64,000 bases of DNA from Prillingera fragicola (GCA_002335605.1 BEDY01000001.1:744001-808000), one strand, 5' to 3'. Positions 33,151 through 45,226 are shown, counted from the stretch's first letter. The notes: generated by a model not told the origin, from the sequence alone. Made by a program: numbers and translations.

Positions 33151-33858
33151 ATGTCCGAGTACGCCTACCGCAAGATTGACATTGACGCGCTCGACGAGGA
33201 CGTCCTCCTCCCCTCGGACCTCGTCGACCCGGACCCCCGTGGACCCGACGGCGTGCTGGCAGATGCGCAGTCGCGCTCGCAGGAGACGCGCAACCTGGTG
33301 TCCAAGTGGGTATCCATGGGGCTGCTTGAGTGCACGAAACTTTGAGCAGCTGTCCAGGGGGACACAGATGGTGAAAGGACTGACAGCTTTAGGGGAAACA
33401 TTGCAGGCGCGCTGTCAACGATCCTCACGGACCCTCCTTACGGCGACGGCGTCGACGAGGCCAAGGTTTGTGCCATCTTTATCATGGCAGCCTGCGCCGC
33501 AGCTAACGACATGTGCAGAGCCTCACCACTAGTGCCATCCTCCTCATCCTCAACTCGACCCGGTCTGTCGAGATTCCTAATGTGATCAAGGGTCTGGACC
33601 AGGAGCAGCAGGCGCACCTCATGGCCTACCTCTACAAGGTGAGCATCTCGGGGATGTGTAACGAGGGAGTCTTGGCTGACTGGAAAGAACATGCAGGCGC
33701 TCGGAAAGGGAGCCGACATTCCAGGATCTGTGCTGCTGTCATGGCACGAGAAAGTGAGTGACCACGACATTGCAAGTTATGCTAACCCCACGCAGCTGAC
33801 GGAGGCCGCTGGCGTAGGATGCATTGTGCGCGTCATGACGGACCGTCGTTTGCTGTAG
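33151..33858 (+). CDS. ARC15: Actin-related protein 2/3 complex subunit 5 (p16-Arc)
   Basis: Smallest subunit of the Arp2/3 actin-nucleation complex. Exons 33151-33305, 33393-33465, 33519-33638, 33697-33753 and 33796-33858 give 155 residues, as in yeast Arc15 (154). Landmarks: YRKIDIDALDEDVL at the N-terminus, GNIAGALSTILTDPPYG, SAILLILNSTRSVEIPNVIKGLDQEQQAHLMAYLYK, and [27 protein letters not shown] at the end. It converges with RER1, with 233 bp between stop codons. Confidence 0.96.
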
Positions 33859-34091
33859 TCGCGATACGGGCATGCATATCCGTTGTAGTCTAGGCTGTAA
33901 CCAAAGAAAAGAGATGGCTACGGTATCATCATTCACAAACCACGAGGCACTGTGCGGGCTAGCTCTCGAACAGAAATACACTGGTCAATACGGGCGCCGT
34001 TCCCATGCGCCATGCGCATCCTCCGTCGTGTCCTCTCTCCCCTCTTTCCCGTCCTCTCGTGTGTGTGCGACCGTTTCGAAAACGAGGGCCT

Positions 34092-35066
34092 CTACTTCTT
34101 GCCGTAGCCCCGCTTCTTGCCCAGGTCAAAGGGAATGTAGCGGTACTTGATCATGTGCTGGATCTGGCGGCGCATGGTCAGGGCGAAGAGGGTGATAAAG
34201 TAGAAGAGGAGAATGGGCCAGTAGACCGGGACGTCGGTGGCGCGAGTGATGGTGCACAGAAGCGCAATGACGGTCGCCTTGGTGGCCGAGTACCAGAACT
34301 TGAACTCTGCGAAGGGATTAGTCCGATATCACACAGTCACGCGCAGCATGCGCCACTCACCAGGGAGACGACGGATAAAGGGACGGAACTCTTCGTCCTC
34401 GCCACCCCCCGAGACGTTGAACAGACCCCGGAGGCCAGTAGCCTTGGGGCCTTCTGATCCCGGAAGACCAGGGGCGCCCTCCTCGACATCGTCAGCGGCG
34501 AGGTCCTCGGCAACGCTGGGGTCGAAACGGGGCTGCAGGAAAGCGAGGAAGAGGTTGAGAATGTAGATGGCAAGACCGTCTGCGCGATGTTAGCGCGAGC
34601 GTCACGACTTTTGGTTTGCTGATCACATACACATGATAATGTACCAGCCCTGGCGAACAACAACGCTCAAAGAGAAGAGAATGAAGAGGGTACCAGTCAC
34701 GAGCCAGCGCTCGACGGAGTGGGGGGTCGAGCGGTCAAGCATGCCCTGGAACTTGCGCGCGTAGACGTTGGTGTTCTCCTTTACAATCTCAAAAGTGTTC
34801 TTCTCCTCAGGCAGGCCGCCGCGGATGCCAGCTCCCGAGCCCGGGATAAAGTTGGGCGAGGTGGCCATGCTGTGAGGCTGCATGCCCGCCAGTCCAGAGC
34901 GTGCTGGAAATCCCGAACCTGGGCCCGCGACGGGCGGCGTCGGTGCCGACGAGCCCGAAGGAGGGGGGTAGGGGTTGACGTTGGGGTACGCCTGCTGTGG
35001 AGGCGGAGTAGGCTGGATAACGCGTTAGATTCTGTCAGATTCTGTGTTGATCAGACTCACGTTCAT
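34092..35066 (-). CDS. RER1: RER1, Golgi-to-ER retrieval receptor
   Basis: Sorts membrane proteins back from cis-Golgi to the ER in COPI vesicles. Exons 35066-35061 (6 nt: Met-Asn), 35012-34631, 34579-34361 and 34306-34092 give about 273 residues, longer than the roughly 190 typical of the family. The extra length is a Pro/Gly/Ser N-terminal extension of about 70 residues and an acidic/Gly insertion ([19 protein letters not shown]... through [11 protein letters not shown]) in the cytosolic loop before [14 protein letters not shown]. Conserved core: [53 protein letters not shown] and [27 protein letters not shown] end. Four hydrophobic segments are present. Confidence 0.95.
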
Positions 35067-38000
35067 TGTGGGCCGTGAGGATTGCACGGATGGAGAGACT
35101 GGGAGATGAGAATTACGAGAAACGAGCGACAATTCATGAAGAACACGTTGCGAGAAACCGGGCCACCGCGACGCGCGACACGCTCCAGCATCTGATACCG
35201 TGTGGCAACATTGACACGTAATTTTATTCATCACTCAGTGCAGTCTGGAGTGCGTCGTGGCCAAAGTCTTGTTCTTATAGGCATCTATTCAGGTGTGAAC
35301 TCGTCCACAGGGCCACAGAGGGCCGATAGCTGGGCTGTGTAGAGCAACCATTTGGTTTTACTAGATGTTGGAGTCTTCCTTGCGGATCACTCCGTTGCAC
35401 CCACTTGTGGATCATCCGGTGTCGGTCGCTTCGGCATATGCACAGCGTCAACGGCTTGTGCGGTCGGTATCAGAGGCGTCCAAGATACAGATCGTCTTGC
35501 TTAGATAGTGAAAGTGATAGTCAACCACAGCTGAAGCAGTCAATGCTCGTTTGCCAGCCGACGTGGCCGTCAGCCAGCCCTTGTGCTTTCCTCGCTTTGT
35601 CCGGTCAACTTGCTGCGTTTGGTTCCTGACAAAGAGCTCCTTTCTTACACCTCGGCCAACGCACTGCTAACCGTTTTGATCACCGAAGTCGTATACTGTC
35701 TACTGCAGCCGAAGAAGTGGTCAACCGAGGTCCCATGTGTGGACGAAAGTGCCTCGCCCAGAATACTTACTGAACCGCCTTTCGCTGCGCGCTGCGCAGA
35801 AGGGAACGCAAAGCCAGGCCGATGCCGAGAGTCTGTCGAAGAGTGGGTCAAACTCAGGCCCAACGTTGAACAAATCTGACGACGACACCGCCGAAGCGAT
35901 GTGGTCTGTGTGGACTGAACTCGTCGGTGTGGCAGGGACTGTATGATGGCCGATGACTTGAAGAAGCTCGCTATCATCTGTATCTGTCAATCCCGAACGC
36001 CTTTCCGAATGGCTAAACATCAGCTTCCCTCCCCTACCCTCTTGTCAAGCCCGAGCACCGCACAGAAGCTGCTTCGGTGGAGTTTCTCGAACAAAGTCCA
36101 GACAGTCGGTTCTCGTCGGCTCATCACTCCAACACGGGTACAGCGTGCGGTGACAAACTCAACGATGGCCCCTTCCCTAACAGAAAGAGAGTGCGTCGTT
36201 GCGGACAGTTCCAGACACTTTGACACGGCGGAGTCCCCATACGCGCTCAGTAGGTCCGTTGAGCAGCCGTCACCGCGGGGCCCGCAGTTGCCGCGGCCCG
36301 GTAACCCTGGTGGGGCCGAAAGGAACACACCCACGAATATAGCCATGCACTGAGCAAGGCCCAGTGAGGGAAACAGCGCGAACCCACAATATGTCGCTGC
36401 TTGTGGAGCCTGCTGCCAGGAACTGCCTGGCCTGGATTGCGTAGCTGGTTGGGCTCGTGGTCATGGCTCATCTGCCGGGCTGCAGGTGCCAGTGCGTGCC
36501 GACTGCCTGGACTTTGAGACGTGTGCGGTGTCAGTATGGGCGAAATAGACGCTGTGGGGCTCATAGCTTGCACAGTGAGGTAGCATCGCGCGCTGGCCAC
36601 TCATTGCTGATTTTGCCGGCGGTGGGCTATCTCCTGCCCACGACACACGCCTCTGGCCCACTTTGGTGTGCGACATGGTGCTGTCTGCAGACCGGATGTC
36701 GCCGATGTAACGGACTTGGAGCTGCAAGGCCTAGCAATAGCACGCTGACACAATCACCGATGACACTGCTAGCCACAAAAGAGCACGATGTCGGCAGGTG
36801 GCGGTTTGACCGCAAGGCCCGCGTAGGACTCTGCTGTCCACCCCGCGCAATCCTCCCAATCGAACACTGCATTTCTCTGAAACGTGTTCTGTGATCCGGC
36901 AAGGATCGGCCGGCGCATACCTCGCCATTGCAGGCGGCCGCGAGGATAACAAGAAATAAACAAGTGTTGCTGCCATTAGTTTGGAACAAAGCCTACACAG
37001 TGCCCGACGCGGAATTGCGTCTGACCCGAGCACGTTTCATGCCAACGCAACAATTGAACGGAACACAGGCCGCTGGCCGCTGGGGAGATACCACCTCCGC
37101 GAAGCGGAGATCAACGACTCGCCGCTGGGTGAGCGCCTTGGCTAGATCTCCCCCATGGCAGGCGGATAGACGCCGTGAACGGAGATCACTCACCGGCTGC
37201 GGCTGCCTGCCGTCGGCCAACGGACACCGTGTGTGTGTCCGGCTTGGCCCGGGATGTGTTGTGTGTTTTACTAATGGCTGATTTGTGGATCTCAATGAGG
37301 GTGACTGTCGATCCTTAGGAACGGGACCGACGCACAAGGGCTGCTCGTCAGGGAGCGCAGGGGTTGGGCAGGGAGTAGGAACAGTTTGCCGTTGTTCTCA
37401 GCAGGATGGCGCCCGGTGCGGTGGCGGCTATCAGAGTTTGTTCTTGTTGTTTGTCCTGAGCAGAGGGGGCATGCATGCATGGAACCATGTGCTTGGGTGT
37501 GTCTACGCGGCACAAGAGCGGGTTGGACTGTTGCGCAGAGGCGCAGAGGAAAAGCAACTCTTTGCCTTTTGATCGACGTGCCGTGGCTTTCACTGTGGCT
37601 GATGTGCACGCACGTTGAATATTTTGACAAGGCAGTGGACAGGTGCTGACAAAGTGGGGTCTTCATCAAAAAATAATAATTGATCCATAGCTCGCAGTCT
37701 AATGCAGTAGTAGTGGGTCGAGCATAGCAATGACCATCGGGCTCTGAGCCTGCCAGGTCGGACATCGGTCATCGGTATGGACGACTAAAGCTAGTGTGAT
37801 GTGCAGTTCACCAGTCCTCTGCCGCTACGCCTGGCTATCTATTTTAACCCAAGATCTCCAACTCGAAGCCGGTCGTGCCGAGCAAGCGTCGCGGAACAAT
37901 GGCCCAAACCCTTGGCGGACCTTGGCTCCTTGGCATCTGCAGAGGTGGAGGAAGTTTTCTTAGCAGAGGCAAGGAACCCTGGTGGGTCCATGACCGCACA

Positions 38001-38581
38001 TCACACGCATCGCAGCTGCAGCGAGCGTAGCGACGTTTGCCCGACACGCCAGGAACGCAAATCGGGTTACTATGCCAAAGTTTGAATCGGAATGTCTCTG
38101 CTCGGGCTCGCATGCCCTCTGCTCGACTCGACCGAACGTGCGGCCACCCGCTCGGCCGCCATCTGCCGCCGGTGCGGGCTACTGCACGGCCATGGGACAC
38201 CACACACACCGCAGCCAAATCTCGGTCAGCGCGCAACAAAATAATCTACTCAACCCCCGCCAAGGTCGGACGCCACCTGGGCGCCGTCCCCATCCCTGCT
38301 TTCCATGCCGCTGGCCGACCCTGCAACATAAGCGTCCTCTGCGGGCTTTGTCAGGGGCTGACTACGCGGTGCTCGGCTTCCCCGTATCGTGCCGCCCGTA
38401 TCACACGGAAACACGGCCGCCATAATAGATTTCCGTATAAACCTCTCCCCTTGGTTCTTCAGATCACCGCCACCCTCTCTCTGATATCTTCTTCATCAAC
38501 CAGAGCCCACCACTACGACCGCTACCAGCAACCTCTCAAGGCCACAGCGAACCACACTCGCCGCGACACACACTCGCCGCC
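35067..38581. other. 3.5 kb gene-poor region
   Basis: No ORF with domain, splice or composition support on either strand, and no tRNA or rRNA recognised. The last 150 bases hold a TATAAA-like element (38436-38441) and a CA/CT-rich leader for the orphan gene at 38582. It could hold a long upstream regulatory region or a non-coding RNA; nothing in the sequence decides this. Confidence 0.4.
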
Positions 38582-39040
38582 ATGACCTCAGTCCGCACCG
38601 TCTCCCACCGGCCAGTGCTCGCAGTCATCCGGCCCTCAGGCCCATCAATGTCTGCCACCCACGCCCTGCACTTTCAGATCCCAAAGCTGCCCAAACCCAC
38701 ACCGCCGTCCCTCCTCAAGCGCCCAAGCAGCACCAGCAGCATAGCGAGCGCGACCTCGGTCTCCTCGCACGACGACCAAACCACGACCTTCTCCCGCTCC
38801 GCGGCGCTGCCCCGCTCACCCACACCCATCCCCCACGCACCAGCACCCGTGTACACCAAGTCGTTCAAGCGGCGCTCCCTAGACGCGTCCGCTGTCTCGG
38901 CGCCCGTCTCGCCGTCGCGCATCCAGCGTGCCCTCTCCCCGCTCGCGCGCAAGGACACGCCCCGCCCTGCTTCGCCTGAGGCGCTCGCTGGCTCTGGCCT
39001 GATCGACGCTGCGCCGCAGCTCGTCGCTCAGCAGTGCTAA
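38582..39040 (+). CDS. Orphan basic Ser/Pro-rich 152-residue protein
   Basis: Not recognised. Intronless ORF in a classic setting: TATAAA-like box about 140 bp upstream and a CA-rich, G-poor leader directly before the ATG. Codon use is strongly C-ending, like the expressed genes here and unlike the surrounding DNA. The product is low-complexity, rich in Ser, Pro, Ala and Arg, with clusters such as RPSSTSSIASATSVSSH, short basic patches (KSFKRRSLD) and several Ser-Pro/Thr-Pro sites (PRSPTPIP, APVSPSR, ALSPLARK) that could be kinase targets. It is probably disordered, with no signal peptide or membrane segment. A similar SP-rich style is seen in stress- or cell-cycle-regulated fungal proteins, but no function is claimed. 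Confidence 0.65.
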   Translation: MTSVRTVSHRPVLAVIRPSGPSMSATHALHFQIPKLPKPTPPSLLKRPSSTSSIASATSVSSHDDQTTTFSRSAALPRSPTPIPHAPAPVYTKSFKRRSLDASAVSAPVSPSRIQRALSPLARKDTPRPASPEALAGSGLIDAAPQLVAQQC

Positions 39041-40959
39041 GCCTGCTTGAGCAGCAACATATTCCGGTCTTTGGGCATTTGGGACGAACATATTCTGGGA
39101 CGACACGGCCACGCATAGTTTACGGGCACTCTATCACACCGCACTGTACCACCACATCACTGCAACACCACTGCATACATTCGCATCTGTACTCTTAGCA
39201 TCCACAGGCAAAATTCGTAGCAGACAATGAAATGTTCTTAACGGGCAACAGGCCCTATTCCGCTCCTCTCGCAACAATGATGCAACCAGACGACTAACTG
39301 AAACATTGCAGCATTGCAGCAATAGTAATGACCAGCTGTGACGTGTGAATATTGCTATTAATGTAACTGATTGCTGCCGCTGCTTAAACGATTACATCAA
39401 GCGCACGTCAGGTGCCACCCCAGTCATGGGACACCTCGATGGGATCTATGACAAGTTTCCATACTTTCAAGGAATGCCACTACCCTGCGATGTCGCAGAC
39501 TCTAAAGCTTTAGTGCTACCCAGACTCAGCCCCCAGGACGTGCAGCAGCTCCGCGTCAGCTCCACAGATCCACAGATCCAAGACTGGGTTTGGTAGTGCA
39601 ATTCTGCAAACCAAGCGCAGCTGCCACACCGCTATTCGGTCCTCGCACGTTTCTCCCTCGAACACACAATCTCGCCAAACTTGCCAGTTGCCAGTTGGAA
39701 AGCAACCCTAGCGCACCTAGCCCTGGCCTCGAAACCTATGCTGCAAAGAGACACACTGATAACAATAACCTCCAGCTTGCCCACGGTGGTCATGGCGTAG
39801 GCCCCGTTATCGGATTCCCTGCGTGGCGTTGTGCGTTGTGCTTTTTGACTGATCAGCGAAAAAGGGAAGGAAGGCAGTTTCCGAGATCGGCTTGTCCGCA
39901 GCAGTGGCACGCGTGTCCGCAGTCAGTGGCCCTATTCACCGCAGGTCGTTCAACGTTCACCGGGCGTGTGTGTCCGTCCGACGACTATACCGTGTCGGAA
40001 ACTACAGCAATGAAGTGAAACGACTCCAACACTGTGGAAAACGACCAAGTGTGTGTTCCGTTTGCCGGAGCCTGCGTCTGCCTCTCTCAACTCTGAAACC
40101 TTGTGTGGGCTCGGCCTCACTACTCTAGTTCGCTTCCGCAGGTCGACGTCGCAGCTATATCGTTATGACACTGGCGCCGAGCGTGCCTCGGTCGAGCTTT
40201 GGTTGAATTGCTCGTCGCCAGGTCTAGCGCGACTCAGTTTGGGCTACAGAGTGGAGAGGACAGTGGCCAGAACATGTAGTAACTGACTCGGGTTGCCCGA
40301 GGACCAACGTTGGTCGCTCCTTCCTTCGACTCGACCACATGACTGCATGACTGTGCAAGTACTGTAGATAGAGTCGAATGGCCTGCAATAGCGTCGAATG
40401 GCCTGCAGGCCTGCGGCTGTGAGACTCCTGGTTGAGAAGCGCTGTCCTTCTGATCTGCGCACCAGCGTTCGCGCGGTCTGCGTTCCGCACGAGTGAGGAA
40501 GAACCGCACGTGCCCTTCGCGTGCAAAGCATGGACGAATTTAATCCAAAATACATCCGTGTGATCCACAGAGTCGTGGAATCCCGGTCCGGTGTCTGGCG
40601 AGGAGCATTACCGATGCAGGAGAGTGTGCCTGGGCCAGGGTCTGATGATGACACCAGCATCTTCTTGATTGTCCTCTGTCCTGGAAGCAAGTGGTGGCAG
40701 AGTCTGGGCCGTCGTCGGTCTCTCGTTGTCAGTTGCAGTGGTAGTAGCATCTCCATGCGACTGCTCTGGTGCTCACTGGCAGAGATAGGGAGCATGAAAG
40801 GTTCCTGACCCTTTGTCTTTTGATGGCGCAAGTGACGTATAGATCCACATTCTGACACTCGTTCCCACAATATATATAACAACAGCACCCACCTCCGACC
40901 GCGTCGTCCTCTCTTCTCATACACGAACACTCGCCCCCTAACCCCATCCTCACCTCACC
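39041..40959. other. 1.9 kb gene-poor region including the HSP104 promoter
   Basis: No supported gene. A TATA-like run (tatatata, 40871-40878) lies about 85 bp before the HSP104 start codon. A short imperfect tandem repeat sits near 40373-40412. The minus-strand ORF 40244-40930 lacks protein-like composition. Confidence 0.45.
40871..40878 (+). promoter_or_regulatory. TATA box of HSP104
   Basis: Alternating TA octamer about 85 bp upstream of the start codon, as expected for a stress-inducible fungal promoter. I did not find a perfect heat-shock element by eye. Confidence 0.55.
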
Positions 40960-43718
40960 ATGGACAACTTTACAGACAAGTCCTCCGAGGCCATCAAGGC
41001 CTCGTTTGAAAAGGCAGAGGAGATGAGCAACTCTCAAGGTAGGTGACCCCGCATTCGGAAGCACTCGACAGCTAACAATCCCCAGTTCATCCCCTGCACC
41101 TAATCTCCTGCCTCTGGGAAGACCCAGCCGGAGAAGAGCTCAACGCTCACGCGCCCGCTTCGACACTGCTCCAGGAGGCTATTGAAAAGATTGGCGGAAA
41201 CACGACCCAATTTACCCGCAACCTCCAGTCACGACTGAACAAGCTCCCCGTCGTCGAGCCCACACCATCACCACCACTCCCCCTCACCAACTCGTACCAT
41301 GCCGTTCTCAAGGAGGCCCAAAAGCTGCAAAAGGAGAATGGCGACCAGTTTGTCGCGATTGACCACCTTCTTGTCGCCCTCATCAAGACGGACCACTCGG
41401 AGATGAAGGACATTCTCAAGGCCGCACAGGTCCAGCCAAAGGCCCTCGAGGACGAGATCAAGCGCAAGCGCGGCACTCGCAAGGCCGACAGTCGTAGTGC
41501 CGAGAGCTCGTTTGAGGCATTGAATAAGTACTGCGTCGACTTCACTGCGCTCGCAGCAGAGGGCAACCTCGACCCAGTCATTGGCCGCGACAATGAGATT
41601 CGTCGCTGCATCCGTATTCTGTCGCGCCGCACCAAGGGCAACCCAGTGCTCATCGGAGAGCCCGGTGTCGGTAAGACTGCAGTCGTAGAGGGCCTCGCCC
41701 AGCGTATCGTTGACCGCGACGTCCCCGCTTCCCTCATCTCGCGTCTCCTCTCCCTTGACATGGGTTCGCTCATGGCCGGCGCAAAGTACAAGGGAGAGTA
41801 CGAGGAGCGTGTCAAGGCTGTCCTGACTGAAATCGAAAAGTCGGGCGACGAGGGCAACCAGATTATTCTCTTTATCGACGAGCTCCACCTCATCATGGCC
41901 GGCAAGGACTCTAGCGGCGGCATGGACGCTGCCAATCTCCTCAAGCCCATGCTCGCCCGTGGCAAGCTCAAGGTTATCGGCGCTACCACTCTGAACGAGT
42001 ACCGCGAGAACATTGAAAAGGACTCTGCGTTTGAGCGTCGTTTCGCGCAGGTCATTGTCGACGAGCCCTCTGTCCCAGACACTGTCGCCATTATGCGTGG
42101 TATTCGTGACAAGTACGAGACCCACCACGGTGTCCGCATCATGGACTCGGCTATTGTTCTCGCCGCCCAGCTCGCCAAGCAGTACCTCACCTCACGCCGT
42201 CTGCCCGACTCGGCCATTGACCTCCTCGACGAGGCTTCGGCAGCTGTCAAGGTCGCCCGCGAGACCCGCCCCGAGGCTATCGACGAGCTTGAGCGCAAAA
42301 AGCTCGGTCTCGAGGTCGAGATCCACGCCCTAGAGCGCGAAAAGGACGCTGCGTCCAAGGAGCGTCTCGAGGCCGCCAAAAAGGCCATTGCCGACATTGT
42401 CGACCAGCTTGGCCCGCTCAAGGCCGAGTACGAAAACGAAAAGCACCTCTCGGACGAGATCCACGAGCTCCGTCGCCGTATCGACCAGCTCCGCAGCAAG
42501 GCCGACGACGCCGAGCGCCGCTACGACCTCGCCACCGCTGCCGATATTCGCTACACTGCCATTCCTCAGCGTGAGGCAAAGCTCAAGGAGCTCGAAACCC
42601 GCGAAGCCGAGCGTGGCCTCCAGGCTGTCACCCCAGAGATGATTGCCGAGGTCGTCGCCAAGTGGACCGGTGTGCCTGTTTCCCGCCTCGTTGAGACTGA
42701 AAAGGCAAAGCTCCTCCGCATGGAGAAGCTCCTCAGCAAAAAGGTCATTGGCCAGCCCGAGGCTGTCACGGCTGTGGCCAACGCTATCCGTCTCAACCGC
42801 TCGGGTCTCGGCAACCAGAACCGCCCCATTGCGTCCTTCCTTCTTGTCGGTCCCTCGGGTACTGGTAAGACCTTGCTCGCCAAGACCCTGGCCCAGGTCA
42901 TGTTCAACAGCGAGGACGCCATGATCCGCATCGACGCCTCCGAGTATTCTGAGCGCCACTCGATCTCGCGTCTCATCGGTTCCGGCCCTGGCTACATCGG
43001 CCACGAGTCTGGCGGTCAGCTCACGGAAGCCGTTCGCCGCAAGCCCTACTCGCTCATTCTCATTGACGAGATCGAAAAGGGAGCTCGCGAGTTCCACCAG
43101 TTGTTCCTCCAGGTGCTCGACGACGGACGTCTCACGGACGGCAAGGGACGTGTTGTCGACTTCCGCAACACCATTATCATGATGACCTCGAACACTGGTT
43201 CGGCGTTCCTCAACGAGAACCCCAGCGAGGGCGCAGTCAACCCCGAGGTCAGGCAAAAGGTTATGGGAGCCATCCAGGCCACGTTCCCTCCGGAGTTTAT
43301 CAACCGTATCGACGAGATTATCCTGTACCGCTCGCTCTCGCGCGCCGACATGCTGCGTGTCGTCAAGGTCCGCATTGCCGAGGTCCAGCAGCGTCTCACC
43401 GGCAACAACCGCAAGGTCCGCCTCGAGATCGACCCGTCGGCAGAGGAATGGCTCGCCCACGCAGGCTACTCGCCCAGCTACGGTGCTCGCCCGCTGTCTC
43501 GTCTCATCCAGTCGGAGATTCTCAACCCTCTCTCCAAGCTCCTGCTCCAGGGCCGGATCCGCGACGGCGAAAAGGCCCATGTCACAACCGACCACGTCAA
43601 GAACCGTCTCGTCGTCGTCCCCAACCACGAGGCCGACGTCGAGTACCCGGACGACGACCTCGACTATGACGACGACCTCGACGACGACATGGACGTCGAG
43701 GTCGAGGAGGTCGATTAG
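40960..43718 (+). CDS. HSP104: HSP104/ClpB-type disaggregase
   Basis: Hexameric AAA+ chaperone that threads aggregated protein through its pore with Hsp70/Hsp40. Exons 40960-41038 and 41086-43718, about 903 residues (yeast 908). Domains: N-terminal Clp repeat; NBD1 with Walker A GEPGVGKTAVVEG, pore-loop AKYKGEYEE and Walker B IILFIDELH; a long coiled-coil middle domain (about 400-535, LGLEVEIHALEREKDAASKE... ); NBD2 with Walker A GPSGTGKTLLAK, pore GPGYIGHE and Walker B LILIDEIEK, sensor 2 GARPLSR. The C-terminus is a run of Asp/Glu ending in EEVD, the ligand for TPR co-chaperones. Cytosolic/nuclear. The promoter has a clear TATA box. The antisense ORF of over 500 codons is a codon-bias shadow. 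Confidence 0.98.
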
Positions 43719-44015
43719 GCCAGCGCCGGTAGGCGGGGTACAAAAAGATCGACATCCGGCAAGGACGAGGCTCCTCCAAAGCCCAAGCGTACGCCGGCAA
43801 AACGCAACAAGCACAAGTAGAAGCAACAAAACGAAAGAAGCACAAGGGACGATTTTCAAGGCGCGCTTCGGGTCTTTAGAGACCGAGGTCGCGTCGTGAG
43901 GAGGCATTGTTTACAGTTTGAGATTTATAGTGTACTAGCACAAGCGCAAAGCGCATGCATTTTCAAAGATTAAAGCAACCAGATGACGCGAGTGCACACT
44001 AACAATGAGGCAGAG
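43719..44015. other. Convergent intergenic spacer
   Basis: 3' UTRs of HSP104 and the lipocalin-like gene; nothing else seen. Confidence 0.4.
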
Positions 44016-44758
44016 CTACGGCACAGCAAACCCATTCACCGCCATCTTTCCCACCTCGCCCTTGGCCGCCATTATCGCCGGCAAGACCTTTTGCTTTGCC
44101 AACTCTCTGATTTTCTCATTAACGCACCCCGCGGCGGACGGATCACGGACGAGCAGATCCATGCCCGCAGGCGTGAACAGTGTCTTTGAGAACGCTTCCA
44201 TCAGCCCCCCGCCCCCGCACGCGTGTGACTCACTGATAACACACCACTCGATCCCCTCCACCTCCCCCAGCCCGAGCACCTCCCAGTGCGAGCTCACGTA
44301 CCGCAGCAACCCCTTGCCGTGCCAGTCAAACGTCGCGCCGTTCGTGTTGGCCGTGAGCGTCTCCACGCCGCGGATGTGGCTCGGCGCACTCGCGATATCC
44401 GCCTTGCGCGAGCGGTACGCTACGTCCGAGTCAAACACCGAGACGGGGCCGTGTGGGCTCAAGTGCGGGACATAGGTGAACGTCACGTCTGTGGGTTAGC
44501 TTTCCTCAACTTGGGGTGACACACCTTTTCGCGACTACGTCCGTCAGCGATGCTTACACGAGGGCTTACCTTCCACATCGGCAGGGTGCTCCAGACCACG
44601 GACCAGACACCCATAAACTTGTCGCGGTCAAAGCCACCGGGCCCATCGGCCAGCTCGGGGGCCGACGAGCTGCCGGGCGGGTGGATCGTGATGGGCCTGT
44701 CGGTCGGGGCGGTGGGTGAGGCTGGGGAGCTTGGTATTGCCGTATTACTGATGGTCAT
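44016..44758 (-). CDS. Lipocalin-like protein of unknown function
   Basis: Exons 44758-44570, 44534-44525 (10 nt) and 44488-44016, about 223 residues. The 10-nt exon is needed to pass from the conserved STLPMWK to DVTFTYVP. After a Pro/Thr-rich 45-residue N-terminus the sequence reads DRDKFMGVWSVVWSTLPMWK, with the GxW that opens lipocalin barrels, then alternating beta-rich segments (VTFTYVPHL, VETLTANTNGATFDWHGKGLLRYVSSHWEVLGL, IEWCVISESHA) and a C-terminal helix (VNEKIRELAKQKVLPAIMAAKG). This fits a small soluble eight-strand barrel that binds a hydrophobic ligand, but the ligand is unknown. No signal peptide. The fold call rests on pattern only. Confidence 0.78.
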
Positions 44759-45226
44759 TTGTTCTATCCACAGAGATGTTGAGGGAGTAGGAGTAGGAGT
44801 GGCGAGAAGAGAGGTATGTCTGCAAAAGTTGGGTAATACGGCAAGAACGAGATGGGCTAGTCATTTAGTGGAATGACGTCACGGAAATGGAAAGTCGGTC
44901 CATATCCGGCTTCATTGTGCTGGCTGGCATTGTGTTGAGATTAGTGCGACTGACCGCAGCTCATGAGGGCAACGGAAAGGAGGACCGGGATGGCGTGCAT
45001 CACTGGCGAGGAAGTCTGTTGTGTGGGACCTCGCCCGCCATCTATTTGGCAGTGAACGGCCGAACCGCGGCACTGTACTCTGCAAGTTGCGAGGGAGCCC
45101 TCTGTTAGTGTTTGAGCCAAGGCCAGCAAACCTCTATATTATCATGCAATGTACCTCACATGCGTCAATGTACAGCTCGGTGGAGTACATACTCGTCGAG
45201 GGAAACCCTCACTTCCTCGTCCTCCC

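Noticed and set aside
40790..40812. Possible heat-shock element (GAA and TTC) before HSP104
   Set aside because: The two half-sites are one base too far apart for the GAAnnTTC spacing.
40244..40930. 228-codon minus-strand ORF upstream of HSP104
   Set aside because: Arg/Ser/Thr-biased shadow translation overlapping the HSP104 promoter; no recognisable domain.
42330..43907. 525-codon antisense ORF over HSP104
   Set aside because: Shadow of a highly biased gene; repetitive Leu/Val/Glu composition.
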